This document shows positions 14,865-24,267 of a DNA stretch of 49,255 nt, one piece after another. The stretch is taken from assembly GCA_002482965.1 (NCBI GenBank), contig DLGZ01000085.1, forward strand, positions 1-49,255, given 5' to 3'. Within the stretch, counting starts at the first letter, position 1; the number at the start of each line of letters is the position of its first letter. Below the pieces are notes generated by a model. It searched no databases and had not been told where the DNA came from. It worked only from the letters and a program-made list of their open reading frames with translations. Position numbers and translations under genes: made by a program. The DNA comes from Verrucomicrobiaceae bacterium UBA7681 (GTDB lineage Bacteria > Verrucomicrobiota > Verrucomicrobiia > Verrucomicrobiales > Verrucomicrobiaceae).

Positions 14865-15740
14865 ATGCGTTTCATCCAACACCTGTCTCAGCAGCCACTC
14901 CTGGCAGGATCACTGGCGCTGAACCTTGCATTCGGCCTGACTGCGATGCTAGTCTGGCTGAGTCCGGGAAACAACGCGCCAGCGCTGACCGCCAGTCTGG
15001 CAGTATCCCCACCTTCAAAAGAAAAGAAAGCCCCACGCCAAGCCGCTATAACGGCCAAAGCCCCGGCATTTCAATGGAGCCAGCTTGATGCACCTGATTT
15101 TGCGACCCTCGTGAAGAATCTCCGTGCGATCGGCTGCCCGGAGCTGACGATCAGAGACATCGTCGCCGGTGAACTGAATGAAATCTACGAACTCAAGAGT
15201 CAGGCATTGATGAAGCAAGCATCCAGCACCGCTGGCGGCTATTCGACCAAGGGACATGCAGGAACAGCAGCGCAGGCTGCACTGAACCAGTTGAACCAAG
15301 AAAAGGCTCAGTTATTGGCAGGCCTGATGAGCCCAGTGCCGATGGGTGATACCGCAGCAACCCACACCGAGCCGAAGGCATCGCCGGTCAGTACCAGTGG
15401 TTCCACGCCGCCCCCCAATCTTGCGACGATGACTCCCGCCGCCTTTCTCGTCGGCAACCATCCACAACAGGCTGGCAATAGCCAGGAGCTATCCACCACG
15501 GCAACAGACCCTCAGCTTGATGCCGGCACACGCCAGATAGTGGATATCATGAGAAACCGCTTCGCCAGTTCCCTACAGACTGCGGGGCAGCTCGATCCAG
15601 CCAGCACCGAATATTACGAGATCTGGGACAAGAGCCGGAGAGCGAGTGACGACCGTTTTTCCTCCATGTTCGGCGGTGATGCCTTTATCAAGGCCCAAGT
15701 GGATGCGAACATTGCTGCGGCAAAGGCCGCCGCCAAATGA
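14865..15740 (+). CDS. Membrane-anchored hypothetical protein
   Basis: 291 residues from the ATG at 14865. One N-terminal membrane helix (about 13-34), then a Pro/Lys-rich linker and the segment TLVKNLRAIGCPELTIRDIVAGELNEIYE, a pattern I associate with uncharacterised Verrucomicrobiota proteins. A low-complexity Ser/Thr/Pro stretch and a C-terminal helical region with an R-R-A-S-D-D-R-F segment follow. Starts just after the terminator, so it probably has its own promoter. Function unknown. Confidence 0.75.
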   Translation: MRFIQHLSQQPLLAGSLALNLAFGLTAMLVWLSPGNNAPALTASLAVSPPSKEKKAPRQAAITAKAPAFQWSQLDAPDFATLVKNLRAIGCPELTIRDIVAGELNEIYELKSQALMKQASSTAGGYSTKGHAGTAAQAALNQLNQEKAQLLAGLMSPVPMGDTAATHTEPKASPVSTSGSTPPPNLATMTPAAFLVGNHPQQAGNSQELSTTATDPQLDAGTRQIVDIMRNRFASSLQTAGQLDPASTEYYEIWDKSRRASDDRFSSMFGGDAFIKAQVDANIAAAKAAAK

Positions 15741-15897
15741 TCTCCAGCCGCATTGTGTTTCGAAATTGTCACCGAAACGAGTGATGACCTAGGTAAGCAG
15801 GCAAAAAGCGCTGCGGACTGTGACGCATTCGTAACAGCGGCAAACTTGAGCGAGGGCTGGCTCGAACGAAAAGAAGGGCGTCCTGAACACCGCGTCA

Positions 15898-17577
15898 ATG
15901 CCGCCTAAAATCTTTCAACCCAGCTTCAAATCAAGCACCGCAAGCCTGAACATTCGGGAGTTCTCCCGTGGGTTTTGCGCCCTGCTGTGCGGGGCGGGTC
16001 TGAGTGGTTTTGGCCCTGCTGCGCTGGGTGAGTCCCAGACTGCCGCCACGGCGATGCCTGCGGCTGCTCCGACGGCTGTGTCGCAGGTGGGGAATCTGTA
16101 TGTGCGGGAGTACCGGGTGCGGGGGAACAAGATCCTGAAGGCGATCGAGATCGAGGAGGCGGTGTATCCGTTCATGGGGCCGGGGCGTGGTGAGCAGGAC
16201 ATCGAGGCTGCGCGTGTGGCTTTGGAGAAAGTTTACAAGGCGAAGGGCTACCAGAGCGTGGGGGTGCAGGTGCCGCAGCAGACGGGGAGCCGTGGTGTTA
16301 TCTACCTGGAAGTGGTAGAAACGCCTGTGGGCCGCCTGCGGGTGAAGGGTGCGCGGTATTTCCTGCCGAGCAAGATCAAGGAGATGGCGCCTTCGATGAA
16401 GGAGGGCACGGTGCCGAACTTCAATGAAATCAGCAAGGACATCGTGGCGCTGAACCGGTGGCGTGACCGGAAGATCACCCCTGAACTGCGCGCGGGTGTG
16501 GTTCCTGGCACGGTGGACATTGACCTGAATGTGGAGGACAAGCTGCCTGCGCATGGGAGCTGGGAGATCAACAACCAGCACAATGCGAACACGGTGCCGC
16601 TGCGCCTGAGCGGATCGCTGAGCTACAGCAATCTGTGGCAGATGGGCCACACGCTGGGCGTGAGCTTTCAAGTGGCTCCGGAAAGGATGACTGACAGCGC
16701 GGTGTATTCGGCGTTTTACCAGGCACCGATTCACAGCGTGGAAGGTTTGAGCGTGATGCTGACGGGCACGGTGCAGGACAGCAACATCGCGGCGCTGGGC
16801 GGGACGACGGTGATCGGCAAGGGGCAGATCGTGGGCTTTCGCCTGATGAAGACGCTGCCGGCGAAGCAGGGGTATTTCCATTCGATCAGCTTTGGAATCG
16901 ACTACAAAAACTTTGTGCAGGATGTTAACGCTGGCGGTGCGCTGATTTCCTCGCCGATCGCGTATTACCCCTTCAATCTGTCTTACAGCGCGAGCCGGGT
17001 GACGGACAACACGTACACGGAATTTAACGCGGCGCTGACGTGGCATACCACGGGCATGGGCGGATCGCAGACGCAGTTTGCGGCGCGGCGCTTTGCGGCG
17101 AATGACAGCTTCTTCTACTTCCGCGGGGATCTTTCCCACACGCATGATGTGGCGCAGGGTTTCCAAATTTACACTCGCGCGCAGGGGCAGGCGACGCCGG
17201 ATGCGCTGATCAACACGGAGCAGACTTCGGGCGGCGGGTACAACACGGCGCGCGGTTACCAGATCGCCACGCGGCTGGGTGACTCGGGGATTTTTGGTAC
17301 GCTGGAGTTCCGGAGTCCGAATTTCATCGGCTCGGCGAAGGACCGTGAGAACCAGTGGCGCGTGTACGCCTTCCTGGAAGGCGGCAAGCTTTACACCAAC
17401 AAGACGCTGCCTGCGGAAAAGCGCAGCTACGACCTGGCCAGCGCGGGCTTTGGCACACGCATCCGCTATTTGAACCACATCACCGGGTCCGTGGATCTGG
17501 CGATGCCGCTGGTCTCGCAGCCGAACGCACTGGCACATGACCTGTTTCTCCTCTTCCGCCTGGGAATGGAATTCTAG
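15898..17577 (+). CDS. Two-partner secretion outer-membrane transporter (TpsB, FhaC/ShlB family)
   Basis: 559 residues. Omp85-superfamily transporter: export signal (about 20-45), two POTRA domains (about 66-150, starting VREYRVRGNKIL; and 150-225, ending VDIDLNVEDKLP), then a 16-strand barrel to the C-terminal phenylalanine. The family signature ARGYQIATRLGDSG (R452-G453-Y454) matches the conserved VRGY of loop 6, followed by the GD-x-G strand. It should export the giant TpsA encoded at 24268-35817. Unusually, six genes lie between the two partners. First gene of the large operon. Confidence 0.94.
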   Translation: MPPKIFQPSFKSSTASLNIREFSRGFCALLCGAGLSGFGPAALGESQTAATAMPAAAPTAVSQVGNLYVREYRVRGNKILKAIEIEEAVYPFMGPGRGEQDIEAARVALEKVYKAKGYQSVGVQVPQQTGSRGVIYLEVVETPVGRLRVKGARYFLPSKIKEMAPSMKEGTVPNFNEISKDIVALNRWRDRKITPELRAGVVPGTVDIDLNVEDKLPAHGSWEINNQHNANTVPLRLSGSLSYSNLWQMGHTLGVSFQVAPERMTDSAVYSAFYQAPIHSVEGLSVMLTGTVQDSNIAALGGTTVIGKGQIVGFRLMKTLPAKQGYFHSISFGIDYKNFVQDVNAGGALISSPIAYYPFNLSYSASRVTDNTYTEFNAALTWHTTGMGGSQTQFAARRFAANDSFFYFRGDLSHTHDVAQGFQIYTRAQGQATPDALINTEQTSGGGYNTARGYQIATRLGDSGIFGTLEFRSPNFIGSAKDRENQWRVYAFLEGGKLYTNKTLPAEKRSYDLASAGFGTRIRYLNHITGSVDLAMPLVSQPNALAHDLFLLFRLGMEF

Positions 17578-17601
17578 GCCGACCCCATTTTTTCACTCTC
17601 A

Positions 17602-19494
17602 ATGCACAGCCCCTCATCACGCTTCATGTCCCGCAAACCACGCATCCTGACTTCTCTGCTGCTTGCCCTGGCGCTCACGTCCTCACTTGCCTCCGCTGCT
17701 GAAGCGAACTGGTGGGATGCGAAGTGGCCGACGCGCAAAAAGATCGACATCGACACGACCGGCAAGGGAGTGGCGATTGCGGAACCCATTGGCACGACCG
17801 CAGTGCTGGTGCGTCTGCATGAGGGTGTGTTCAGCTTCATGTCCGCGAAGGAAGACGGGAGCGATCTGCGCTTTGTGGCGGAAGATGGGAAGACGGAGCT
17901 GAAGCATCACATTGAAAAGTGGGACTCATTGCTCAATGAAGCCTACGTGTGGGTGCAGGTGCCTGACCTGAAGCCTGCGAGCACTACGAGCCTGTGGCTC
18001 TACTACGGCAACACCGAGGCCCCGGCGCCTGAGGCGGCGAAGGAAACGTATGATGCGAACACGACGCTGGTGTACCACTTTGCGGATGCGTCGAAGGCGG
18101 GCACAGACTCCTCGGCCACGGGTGCGAATGCGGAAGGCACGCCGCCACCGGCTGCGGGATCGCTTGTCGGGAGCGGACTGCGGGTGTTTGGGCAGACGGC
18201 GATCAAGGCCCCTGCCCCGCCGCTGGGTGAATGGGCGCCGGGTGCGCCGCTGACGGTGTCTGCGTGGATCAAGCCGAGCGCCTTGCAGCCGAATGCGGTG
18301 ATCCTGAGCCGCCGTGATGGTGCGAACGCTTTCATCCTGGGTCTGGACAATGGCATTCCGTTTGTGGAGCTGAACAAGCAGCGCAGCAGCGTGGGGGCTC
18401 CCATTGCAGCGGGTGCATGGCATCATGTGGCGGCGGTGGCGGATGCGGGCGCGATCACGGTGTATGTGGATGGGAAATCGTATGGTGCGCTGACGGCGGC
18501 GATGCCGCTGATCAAGGGGCCAGTGGAAATCGACAAAGACACGTCTCCTGCAGCGGCGAGCTTCGTGGGTTACACGGGTGAGATCGATGAACTGCAGATC
18601 GCAAAGACAGCGCGGCCTGCTGGATTCATCCGCTTTGCAGCGGTGAACCAGGGGACGACGGCAGACGCGGCCAAGCTGATCACCCTGGGTGAAGACGAGG
18701 CTTCGGACCACGAGGAGGAGAGCGAGATCATGAAGCATATCTCGCTGATCACGGACATCTCGAAGGACCTGACGTTTGACGGCTGGGTGGTGATCGTCCT
18801 CTGCGCAGTGCTGGCCATCATGGGCTGGATCATTGCAGCGGGGAAAATCATGTATCTCAACACGATTGAGAAAGCCTCGAAGGAGTTCACGAAGCGCTGG
18901 GAGAATATTTCGTCGGATCTCACGGCGATCGACACGGAGGACAACGAGAGCGTCAAAAACATCGGCGGCAGCATGAGCGGCAAGATGCAGAAGCTGATGC
19001 GCCAGTCGCCGCTGTATCAGCTCTACCATCTGGGCTCGGATGAAATCAGCCGCCGCATGAAGACCTTCCGCCAGGTGACCTTCAATCCGCAGGAGAAGAA
19101 GGATGCGAAGATCATGGGGCTCTCCGGGCGCTCGATCCAGGCGATCAAGGCGACGCTGCATGGTGGGATGGTGCGCGAGGTGCAGAAGCTGAATGGCAAG
19201 CTGGTATTCCTGACGATCGGCATCGCAGGTGGCCCTTACCTGGGACTGCTGGGAACGGTGATCGGGGTGATGATCACCTTCGCCGTGATTGCGAAATCCG
19301 GCGAGGTGGAGGTGAACTCGATCGCACCGGGTATCGCGGGCGCGCTGCTGGCGACGGTGGCGGGTCTGGCGGTGGCCATTCCGGCGCTGTTTATCTACAG
19401 CTACCTGAGCTCACGGATCAAGGACGTGGTCTCGAACATGGAGACGTTCATCGACGAGTTCGTCACGAAGATGGCTGAACACTACAAGGAATAA
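17602..19494 (+). CDS. exbB: ExbB/TolQ/MotA-type proton-channel protein with fused N-terminal DUF2341-LamG region
   Basis: 630 residues, about 2.5 times a normal ExbB. Export signal (SRKPRILTSLLLALALTSSLASA), then a DUF2341 domain (about 30-130, starting WWDAKWPTRKKIDID) and a LamG/concanavalin-like domain (about 200-350, with PLTVSAWIKPS and AWHHVAAVADAGAITVYVDG), both extracytoplasmic. The ExbB core follows: TM1 about 393-421, TM2 534-567 (GGPYLGLLGTVIGVMITF), TM3 577-602 (GIAGALLATVAGLAVAIPALF). Start 17602 or 17626. With ExbD and TonB immediately downstream it should form a proton-driven motor, here with a possible carbohydrate- or surface-sensing head. Such fusions occur in environmental bacteria, but their job is not known. 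Confidence 0.92.
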   Translation: MHSPSSRFMSRKPRILTSLLLALALTSSLASAAEANWWDAKWPTRKKIDIDTTGKGVAIAEPIGTTAVLVRLHEGVFSFMSAKEDGSDLRFVAEDGKTELKHHIEKWDSLLNEAYVWVQVPDLKPASTTSLWLYYGNTEAPAPEAAKETYDANTTLVYHFADASKAGTDSSATGANAEGTPPPAAGSLVGSGLRVFGQTAIKAPAPPLGEWAPGAPLTVSAWIKPSALQPNAVILSRRDGANAFILGLDNGIPFVELNKQRSSVGAPIAAGAWHHVAAVADAGAITVYVDGKSYGALTAAMPLIKGPVEIDKDTSPAAASFVGYTGEIDELQIAKTARPAGFIRFAAVNQGTTADAAKLITLGEDEASDHEEESEIMKHISLITDISKDLTFDGWVVIVLCAVLAIMGWIIAAGKIMYLNTIEKASKEFTKRWENISSDLTAIDTEDNESVKNIGGSMSGKMQKLMRQSPLYQLYHLGSDEISRRMKTFRQVTFNPQEKKDAKIMGLSGRSIQAIKATLHGGMVREVQKLNGKLVFLTIGIAGGPYLGLLGTVIGVMITFAVIAKSGEVEVNSIAPGIAGALLATVAGLAVAIPALFIYSYLSSRIKDVVSNMETFIDEFVTKMAEHYKE

Positions 19495-19497
19495 TCC

Positions 19498-19899
19498 ATG
19501 GACGCCGACAACAAATCTTACGATGACATCAACGTCACGCCGATGGTGGACCTCTACCTGGTGCTGCTGCTGATTTTCATCATCATGACGACCGCCGGGG
19601 TGCAGGGCGTGAAGGTGAACCTGCCGCGCGGCGGGCCTTCCACGTCGAAGCCGATTGAAGGGCCAAAGATGCAGGCGGTGACGGTGGACAACCAGGGGAA
19701 CATCAAGCTGAACGCGCTGGCGGTGACGCTTGATGAGCTTTCCAGCAAGCTGGAGTCGATCAAGGCGGCGATGCCGGAGGCCCCCATCGTCATACGCGGG
19801 GACAGCGCCACGCAGTACCAGACCGTCATGGATGTGCTCACGGCAGTAGGCCGCGCGGGCTTCACGAACATCGGGCTGGCGACGCAGGCGAAAAAGTAA
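19498..19899 (+). CDS. exbD: Biopolymer transport protein ExbD
   Basis: 133 residues. N-terminal cytoplasmic stub, one membrane helix (about 18-34) with the essential proton-carrying aspartate D18 in NVTPMVDLYLVLLLIF, then a periplasmic domain ending in the GxxxI-x-L-A-T pattern (AGFTNIGLATQ). Starts 3 bases after the ExbB stop. It forms the proton channel with ExbB and works on the TonB encoded next. Confidence 0.95.
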   Translation: MDADNKSYDDINVTPMVDLYLVLLLIFIIMTTAGVQGVKVNLPRGGPSTSKPIEGPKMQAVTVDNQGNIKLNALAVTLDELSSKLESIKAAMPEAPIVIRGDSATQYQTVMDVLTAVGRAGFTNIGLATQAKK

Positions 19900-19920
19900 G
19901 CAACGTTTTTCTACCACACC

Positions 19921-20619
19921 ATGGCATCCAATCACACTGACGACGACGAGCCCGGATTTTTCCGGCGGTATCTCGTGCTGCTGATTATCGGCGGGCTGGG
20001 ACTCGCAGGCGGTGGCTACATGTATATGAACCACAAGCCTTCGAAGTCGAGTTCGAAGAAGAAGGAGATGGTGTTCTCGATCTCGGTACCGCCCATGCCA
20101 CCGCCCCCCCCGCCGCCGCCACCACCTAAAAAGGAAGAGCCGCCGCCGGAAGAGGAAGAGAAGATGATCGAACAAGCGCCTGAGGAAGTCGTGGACAAGC
20201 CCGATGACAAACCTGCGGACAAGCCGGCGGATGAACCGCTGGGCACTGCGATCAGCGGAGGCAACGGCAGCGGGCTGGGCCTCGGCGGCGGTGGTGGCGG
20301 CGGCGGCGGCCTGATCGGCGGCGGCGGCAAAGGCGGCAGCAAGTGGGGCTCCTATGCCGGGCAGGTGCAGAACCGCCTGGCGGATGCGCTGCGCAACAAT
20401 GCGGTGACGAAGCGCGCGGGATTTACCAACGTGATCAAAATCTGGGCTGACAACACCGGGCGCATCGTGCGGGTGAAGCTCACGGGCAGCACGGGCGACA
20501 GCAAGGTGGACGCCGCGATCGAGAACGAAGTCTTCAGCGGGCTGGTGCTCAACGAGCCACCGCCGGACGACATGCCGATGCCCATCAACCTGCGACTCAC
20601 CGCACGCAAATCGAACTAA
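19921..20619 (+). CDS. tonB: TonB-like energy transducer
   Basis: 232 residues. N-terminal membrane helix (about 16-34), a periplasm-spanning linker with an unbroken run of proline (around 60-70), a Glu/Lys/Pro stretch, a poly-glycine stretch (around 122-138), and a TonB C-terminal domain (about 142-232) with the features TNVIKIWADNTGRIVRVKL and a PINLRLTAR end strand. It would carry motion from ExbB-ExbD to an outer-membrane partner. No TonB-dependent receptor with a plug is in this cluster, so its partner is open: the porin or the TpsB transporter are the candidates at hand. Confidence 0.92.
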   Translation: MASNHTDDDEPGFFRRYLVLLIIGGLGLAGGGYMYMNHKPSKSSSKKKEMVFSISVPPMPPPPPPPPPPKKEEPPPEEEEKMIEQAPEEVVDKPDDKPADKPADEPLGTAISGGNGSGLGLGGGGGGGGGLIGGGGKGGSKWGSYAGQVQNRLADALRNNAVTKRAGFTNVIKIWADNTGRIVRVKLTGSTGDSKVDAAIENEVFSGLVLNEPPPDDMPMPINLRLTARKSN

Positions 20620-20647
20620 AGCCCCTTCCCTTTTTTCTCCCTGCTCC

Positions 20648-22624
20648 ATGCTCACTCCAAAACAAGTCTGGCGAAGAACGTACGCCTGTTTCACCGCCTC
20701 CCTCCTCGCAGCTCTGCAGCCATCGTTGATGTTTGCGGCAGAACCTGCACTGCCTGCGCCGCTGCCACTGCTGGCTGAGAACGCCCCGCCTGCGGCTGGT
20801 GCGCCGGCCGCGAACAGCATCCCTGCGCCGATCTCTGCCGACCCTGCTGAAGCGGTGCCGGTGCTGCCGGACCCGAATGCACCGGCACCGCAGCCGATGA
20901 CGCCGTCACAGAATGTGACGCTGAACCTGATCAACCGTCTGGTGCAAAAGGGCATCCTCACGCATGGTGAGGCGTCTGATTTGATCAAGGGCGCGGAGGA
21001 GGATGCAGCCTTTGCGAAAGCGCAGGCGCAGACGCTGGCGGAAACGCAGGCGGCGGTGGCGGCCCAAACGGCGATGCCACCGGTGCAGCCGGACGCCGAG
21101 GAGGTGCGCGTGACGTACATCCCTGAATCTGTGAAGGCGCAGATCCGTGATCAATTGCGCACGGAAGTGTTCGAACAGGCGCGCGCACAGCATTGGGCCG
21201 CCCCGGGTTCGGTGCCGGAGTGGTCGCAGCGGATCAAGATGTTTGGAGATGTGCGCACGCTGTACCAAGGGTTCAATTTTCCCGATGGCAATGACAGCAC
21301 GACGGGCGCCTTCCCGAACTTCAACGCGATCAACAGCGGACAGCCGTTCAATTTCGGGGTTGATAACAATGGTCTGATCCCACCGCAGCTCAATGTGGAC
21401 AAGAGCCGTGACACCTACCTGCTGCGCATGCGTCTGGGCTTTGACATTGATCTGGAGGACGGCTTCACCGCCGGCATCCGCTTTGCGACGGGCACGACGA
21501 ACACACCGGTGTCCACCAACCAGGCGCTGGGCTCCGCAGGTCCCGGGGGCCAGGGACAGGGTGGGAACTTCTCGAAGTATCAGCTGTGGCTGGACCGTGC
21601 GTTTGTGAAATACGACGCCTCGATTTCGCAGGACTCGCACATTGCTTTCTGGCTGGGCCGGTTTGACAACCTGTTCATGACTTCGAGTGAGATCATGTGG
21701 GATAGGGACGTGGCGCTGGATGGGGTCGCGTTTAAACTGGACCAGACGTGGAACTCGAACTTCAAAACTTGGGTGAGCGGTGGTGCGTTCGCGGTGTTCA
21801 ACACCGCGCTGAACTTCCCCGACAACAGCACGACGAAGGTAGAGAGCTACGACAAGTACCTGTTCGCCGCGCAGTTTGGCGTGGAGTTCAAGGTCACCGA
21901 TGACATCGAGGGCAAAATGAGCCTCGCGTATTACGACTGGGAGAACATCGAAGGTCGATTCTCCAGCCCGTTCGTCCCGGCCTCCGCCAACGACGCGGGT
22001 GACACTGACAACAGCCGGCCGCTGTTTGCGCAGAAAGGCAACACGTACCGGAAGATCCGCAACATCACCCCGACGGCGGGAGCACTGCCCGGTGGCAACT
22101 TGAACGGGACGGTGGCCCAGTATCAATACTTTGGTCTGGCGACCAAGTTCCGCCAGATCGCCTGGTCGGGACGGCTGGACTTCAACCACATGAGGCCGCT
22201 GCAGGTGTCCCTGCTGGGAGAGTTTGTGAAAAACGTGGGCCTCGACCAGACCGCGATGAGCAATCTGAACCGGGCTGACCCGGTGGTGAACAACCGCAGC
22301 GGCGGCACGGGCAACTGGGAAGGTGGAGACACGGCGTGGTACATGGGCGTGAACGTGGGCAAGCCCTACACCCTCTTCAATGAACGTGGCGACTGGAACG
22401 TGGGCGTGGGCTACCGCTACGTGGAGTCTGACTCCGTGGTGGATGGATTCACGGAGTCCAACTTCGGCGGCGGCGGCACGAACTTCAAGGGCTACACGTT
22501 GAGTGCGGCCATGGCGCTTTCCAAAGCGACTGCGATCCGCCTTACCTACATGTCCGCCACCCAGATCGCCGGGCCGACGCTGCGCTCGGACGTCGTGAGG
22601 CTTGAACTTAATGCCAAATTTTAA
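20648..22624 (+). CDS. Large putative porin of the outer membrane
   Basis: 658 residues. Signal peptide ending SLMFAAEPA, a Pro/Ala-rich stretch, then a short helical element LINRLVQKGILTHGEASDLIKGAEEDA and a helical periplasmic segment. From about residue 190 (SQRIKMFGDVRTLYQGF) it becomes a beta-barrel of the 'putative porin' type, with RDTYLLRMRLGFDIDLEDGFTAGIR and a C-terminal strand VVRLELNAKF ending in Phe. Located between tonB and the foldase, it may be the outer-membrane partner of the Ton motor although I see no TonB box. Substrate unknown. Confidence 0.88.
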   Translation: MLTPKQVWRRTYACFTASLLAALQPSLMFAAEPALPAPLPLLAENAPPAAGAPAANSIPAPISADPAEAVPVLPDPNAPAPQPMTPSQNVTLNLINRLVQKGILTHGEASDLIKGAEEDAAFAKAQAQTLAETQAAVAAQTAMPPVQPDAEEVRVTYIPESVKAQIRDQLRTEVFEQARAQHWAAPGSVPEWSQRIKMFGDVRTLYQGFNFPDGNDSTTGAFPNFNAINSGQPFNFGVDNNGLIPPQLNVDKSRDTYLLRMRLGFDIDLEDGFTAGIRFATGTTNTPVSTNQALGSAGPGGQGQGGNFSKYQLWLDRAFVKYDASISQDSHIAFWLGRFDNLFMTSSEIMWDRDVALDGVAFKLDQTWNSNFKTWVSGGAFAVFNTALNFPDNSTTKVESYDKYLFAAQFGVEFKVTDDIEGKMSLAYYDWENIEGRFSSPFVPASANDAGDTDNSRPLFAQKGNTYRKIRNITPTAGALPGGNLNGTVAQYQYFGLATKFRQIAWSGRLDFNHMRPLQVSLLGEFVKNVGLDQTAMSNLNRADPVVNNRSGGTGNWEGGDTAWYMGVNVGKPYTLFNERGDWNVGVGYRYVESDSVVDGFTESNFGGGGTNFKGYTLSAAMALSKATAIRLTYMSATQIAGPTLRSDVVRLELNAKF

Positions 22625-22626
22625 TT

Positions 22627-23349
22627 ATGAAGCAACGCATTGCATCCCTCATCGCCTTTGCCGGCCTGCTGACCGGCACCACCCACGCCGCCGAAGAGGC
22701 GGACCCAGCCATGGCCGTGCTGAAACGCATGCGCGACCAGCTGCGCACCGTCATGATCCAGCAGCAGAAAACGGAGGCGGAGCGCGCGACGCTGCAAGCC
22801 GCCAATCTGGAGCTTGATGAAAAGCTCAAGAAGCTGGACAGCACCTTCAAGAAGCTGGCCAAGGATAGCAATGAACAGAAGGATGCGGACGCCAAAGCCA
22901 TCGCGGAGCTGAAGGCGAAAGTGATGGAGGAGGAGCGCGAGAAGGCGCAGCTACAGGAGGCGCTGGCCAACTGGAAGGCCGGACACGAGAAGCTCAAGCA
23001 AGCGGCGATGAAAGTGGATGCGCAGCGCGCGGAACTGTCCGCCCGCGTCATTTTGCAGGACCGCAAGGTGGCGGATTATCAGCGCAAGAACGACGAGCTG
23101 TTCAAGGTAGGAAGCGAGATCCTCTCCAAGTATGAGGGCTTCGGCCTGGGCACGGCGATCGCCGCGCGGGAGCCTTTCACACGCAATATGCGGGTCAAGC
23201 TGGAAACGCTGGTGCAGGACTATGGTGACAAGCTGGTGGACAGCAAGATCAAGCCTGATGAGGCCCCCAAAACCCCTGCGAAGGCAGCGGGCAAAGAGGA
23301 CCCCGCCCAGGTGCAGAAACCCAACAGCACGAACGCCACACGCCGCTGA
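22627..23349 (+). CDS. Periplasmic coiled-coil protein
   Basis: 240 residues. Signal peptide MKQRIASLIAFAGLLTGTTHA, then a long Lys/Glu/Ala-rich coiled coil from about 28 to 165 (heptads with Leu/Ala/Met, for example LELDEKLKKLDSTFKKLAKD), then YEGFGLGTAIAAREPFTRNMRVKLETLVQDYGDKLVDSKI and a disordered tail. It begins 2 bases after the porin stop and ends 1 base before the foldase. Length and place suggest a spacer or chaperone-like role in assembling the giant exoprotein. Not recognised beyond that. Confidence 0.82.
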   Translation: MKQRIASLIAFAGLLTGTTHAAEEADPAMAVLKRMRDQLRTVMIQQQKTEAERATLQAANLELDEKLKKLDSTFKKLAKDSNEQKDADAKAIAELKAKVMEEEREKAQLQEALANWKAGHEKLKQAAMKVDAQRAELSARVILQDRKVADYQRKNDELFKVGSEILSKYEGFGLGTAIAAREPFTRNMRVKLETLVQDYGDKLVDSKIKPDEAPKTPAKAAGKEDPAQVQKPNSTNATRR

Positions 23350-23350
23350 T

Positions 23351-24256
23351 ATGAAACAGACGCGCGCAAGCTTGTGGACCTGTCTGCTGCTTTGCTGCGG
23401 CTGGAGTACTTTCATCCTATCTGAGGAGAGCGATCCCGTGGTGGGCAGCATTGGTGACGTTGAGCTGCATCAAAGCGAGATACTTGCCTCTTTTGGCACC
23501 ATGGGGAGTGTGGACAAGGAGGCGCTGGCACATGACCCAGCCACGCTGAACAAGCTGGTGCGCTCCATGCTGGTGCAGCGGGCGATCCTGAAGGATGCAC
23601 TGGAAAAGAAATGGGAGGAGGAGCCGGGGACCGTGGCGCTGCTGAAGAGCACGCGTGAGGCCGCGATCGCGGACAGTTATTTGAAAGCCCTCAACCGGCC
23701 GCCGGAGTCCTACCCGAGCGAGGCGGAGCTGAAGGCCGCCTATGAGAACGGGCGAGCCGCGCTGACGGTGCCGCGCTCATTCCGGCTGGCGCAGATTTTC
23801 ATCGCTGAAGAGACGGGTTCGGACAAGAAGCTCAAAGCTGTGCAGCAGCGCCTGAAGGACAACCCGGCCAGCTTTGGGAAGGTGGCGGTGGAGATGAGCG
23901 AGGAAAAAGAGAGCGCGTCACGGGACGGCGAGATCGGCTGGCTGAACGAGGGACAGATCCAGCCTGAAATCCTGGCGCAACTGCCGCAGCTCAAGGTGAA
24001 CGCGATTTCAGCCCCGGTACGACTCAAGGACGGCTGGCATATTCTCAAGGTGCTCGACTTGCGTGAGCCGTTCACGCCGATCTTTGACCAGGTGCGTGTG
24101 CAACTGGCGCAGCGCATGCGCACTGAAAAGAGCAAGGCCAACATTCAGGCGTATGTGTCGGAAGTGTTACAAAATCACCCTGTGGCCATCAACGAGGTGG
24201 CGCTGTCTAAGCTGTTGCTAAATGCTCCGTCAAACGACGCGGGCGTGAAACCTTGA
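23351..24256 (+). CDS. Periplasmic parvulin-type peptidyl-prolyl isomerase (PpiC/SurA-like)
   Basis: 301 residues. Hydrophobic export signal with three cysteines (residues 9-22), a helical SurA-N-like region (about 28-135), and one parvulin rotamase domain at 141-238: RSFRLAQIFI, DGEIGWLNEGQIQPEI, and VRLKDGWHILKVLDLREP. It would chaperone unfolded outer-membrane or secreted clients in the periplasm. Its stop overlaps a TTG in the frame of the tpsA gene, so translation of the two is probably coupled and the TpsA is its likely client. SurA and, in the Bordetella FHA system, the parvulin Par27 are known examples of such clients and chaperones. Confidence 0.92.
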   Translation: MKQTRASLWTCLLLCCGWSTFILSEESDPVVGSIGDVELHQSEILASFGTMGSVDKEALAHDPATLNKLVRSMLVQRAILKDALEKKWEEEPGTVALLKSTREAAIADSYLKALNRPPESYPSEAELKAAYENGRAALTVPRSFRLAQIFIAEETGSDKKLKAVQQRLKDNPASFGKVAVEMSEEKESASRDGEIGWLNEGQIQPEILAQLPQLKVNAISAPVRLKDGWHILKVLDLREPFTPIFDQVRVQLAQRMRTEKSKANIQAYVSEVLQNHPVAINEVALSKLLLNAPSNDAGVKP

Positions 24257-24267
24257 ATGCCCCCGTT

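Noticed and set aside
15931..17538. 535-residue minus-strand frame antisense to the TpsB gene
   Set aside because: Arg/His/Leu-rich translation with no domain pattern; explained by the high GC and codon bias of the sense gene.
19411..21120. 569-residue minus-strand frame across exbD, tonB and the porin
   Set aside because: Spans several well-supported genes in antisense; its composition is the mirror of poly-Pro and poly-Gly codons.
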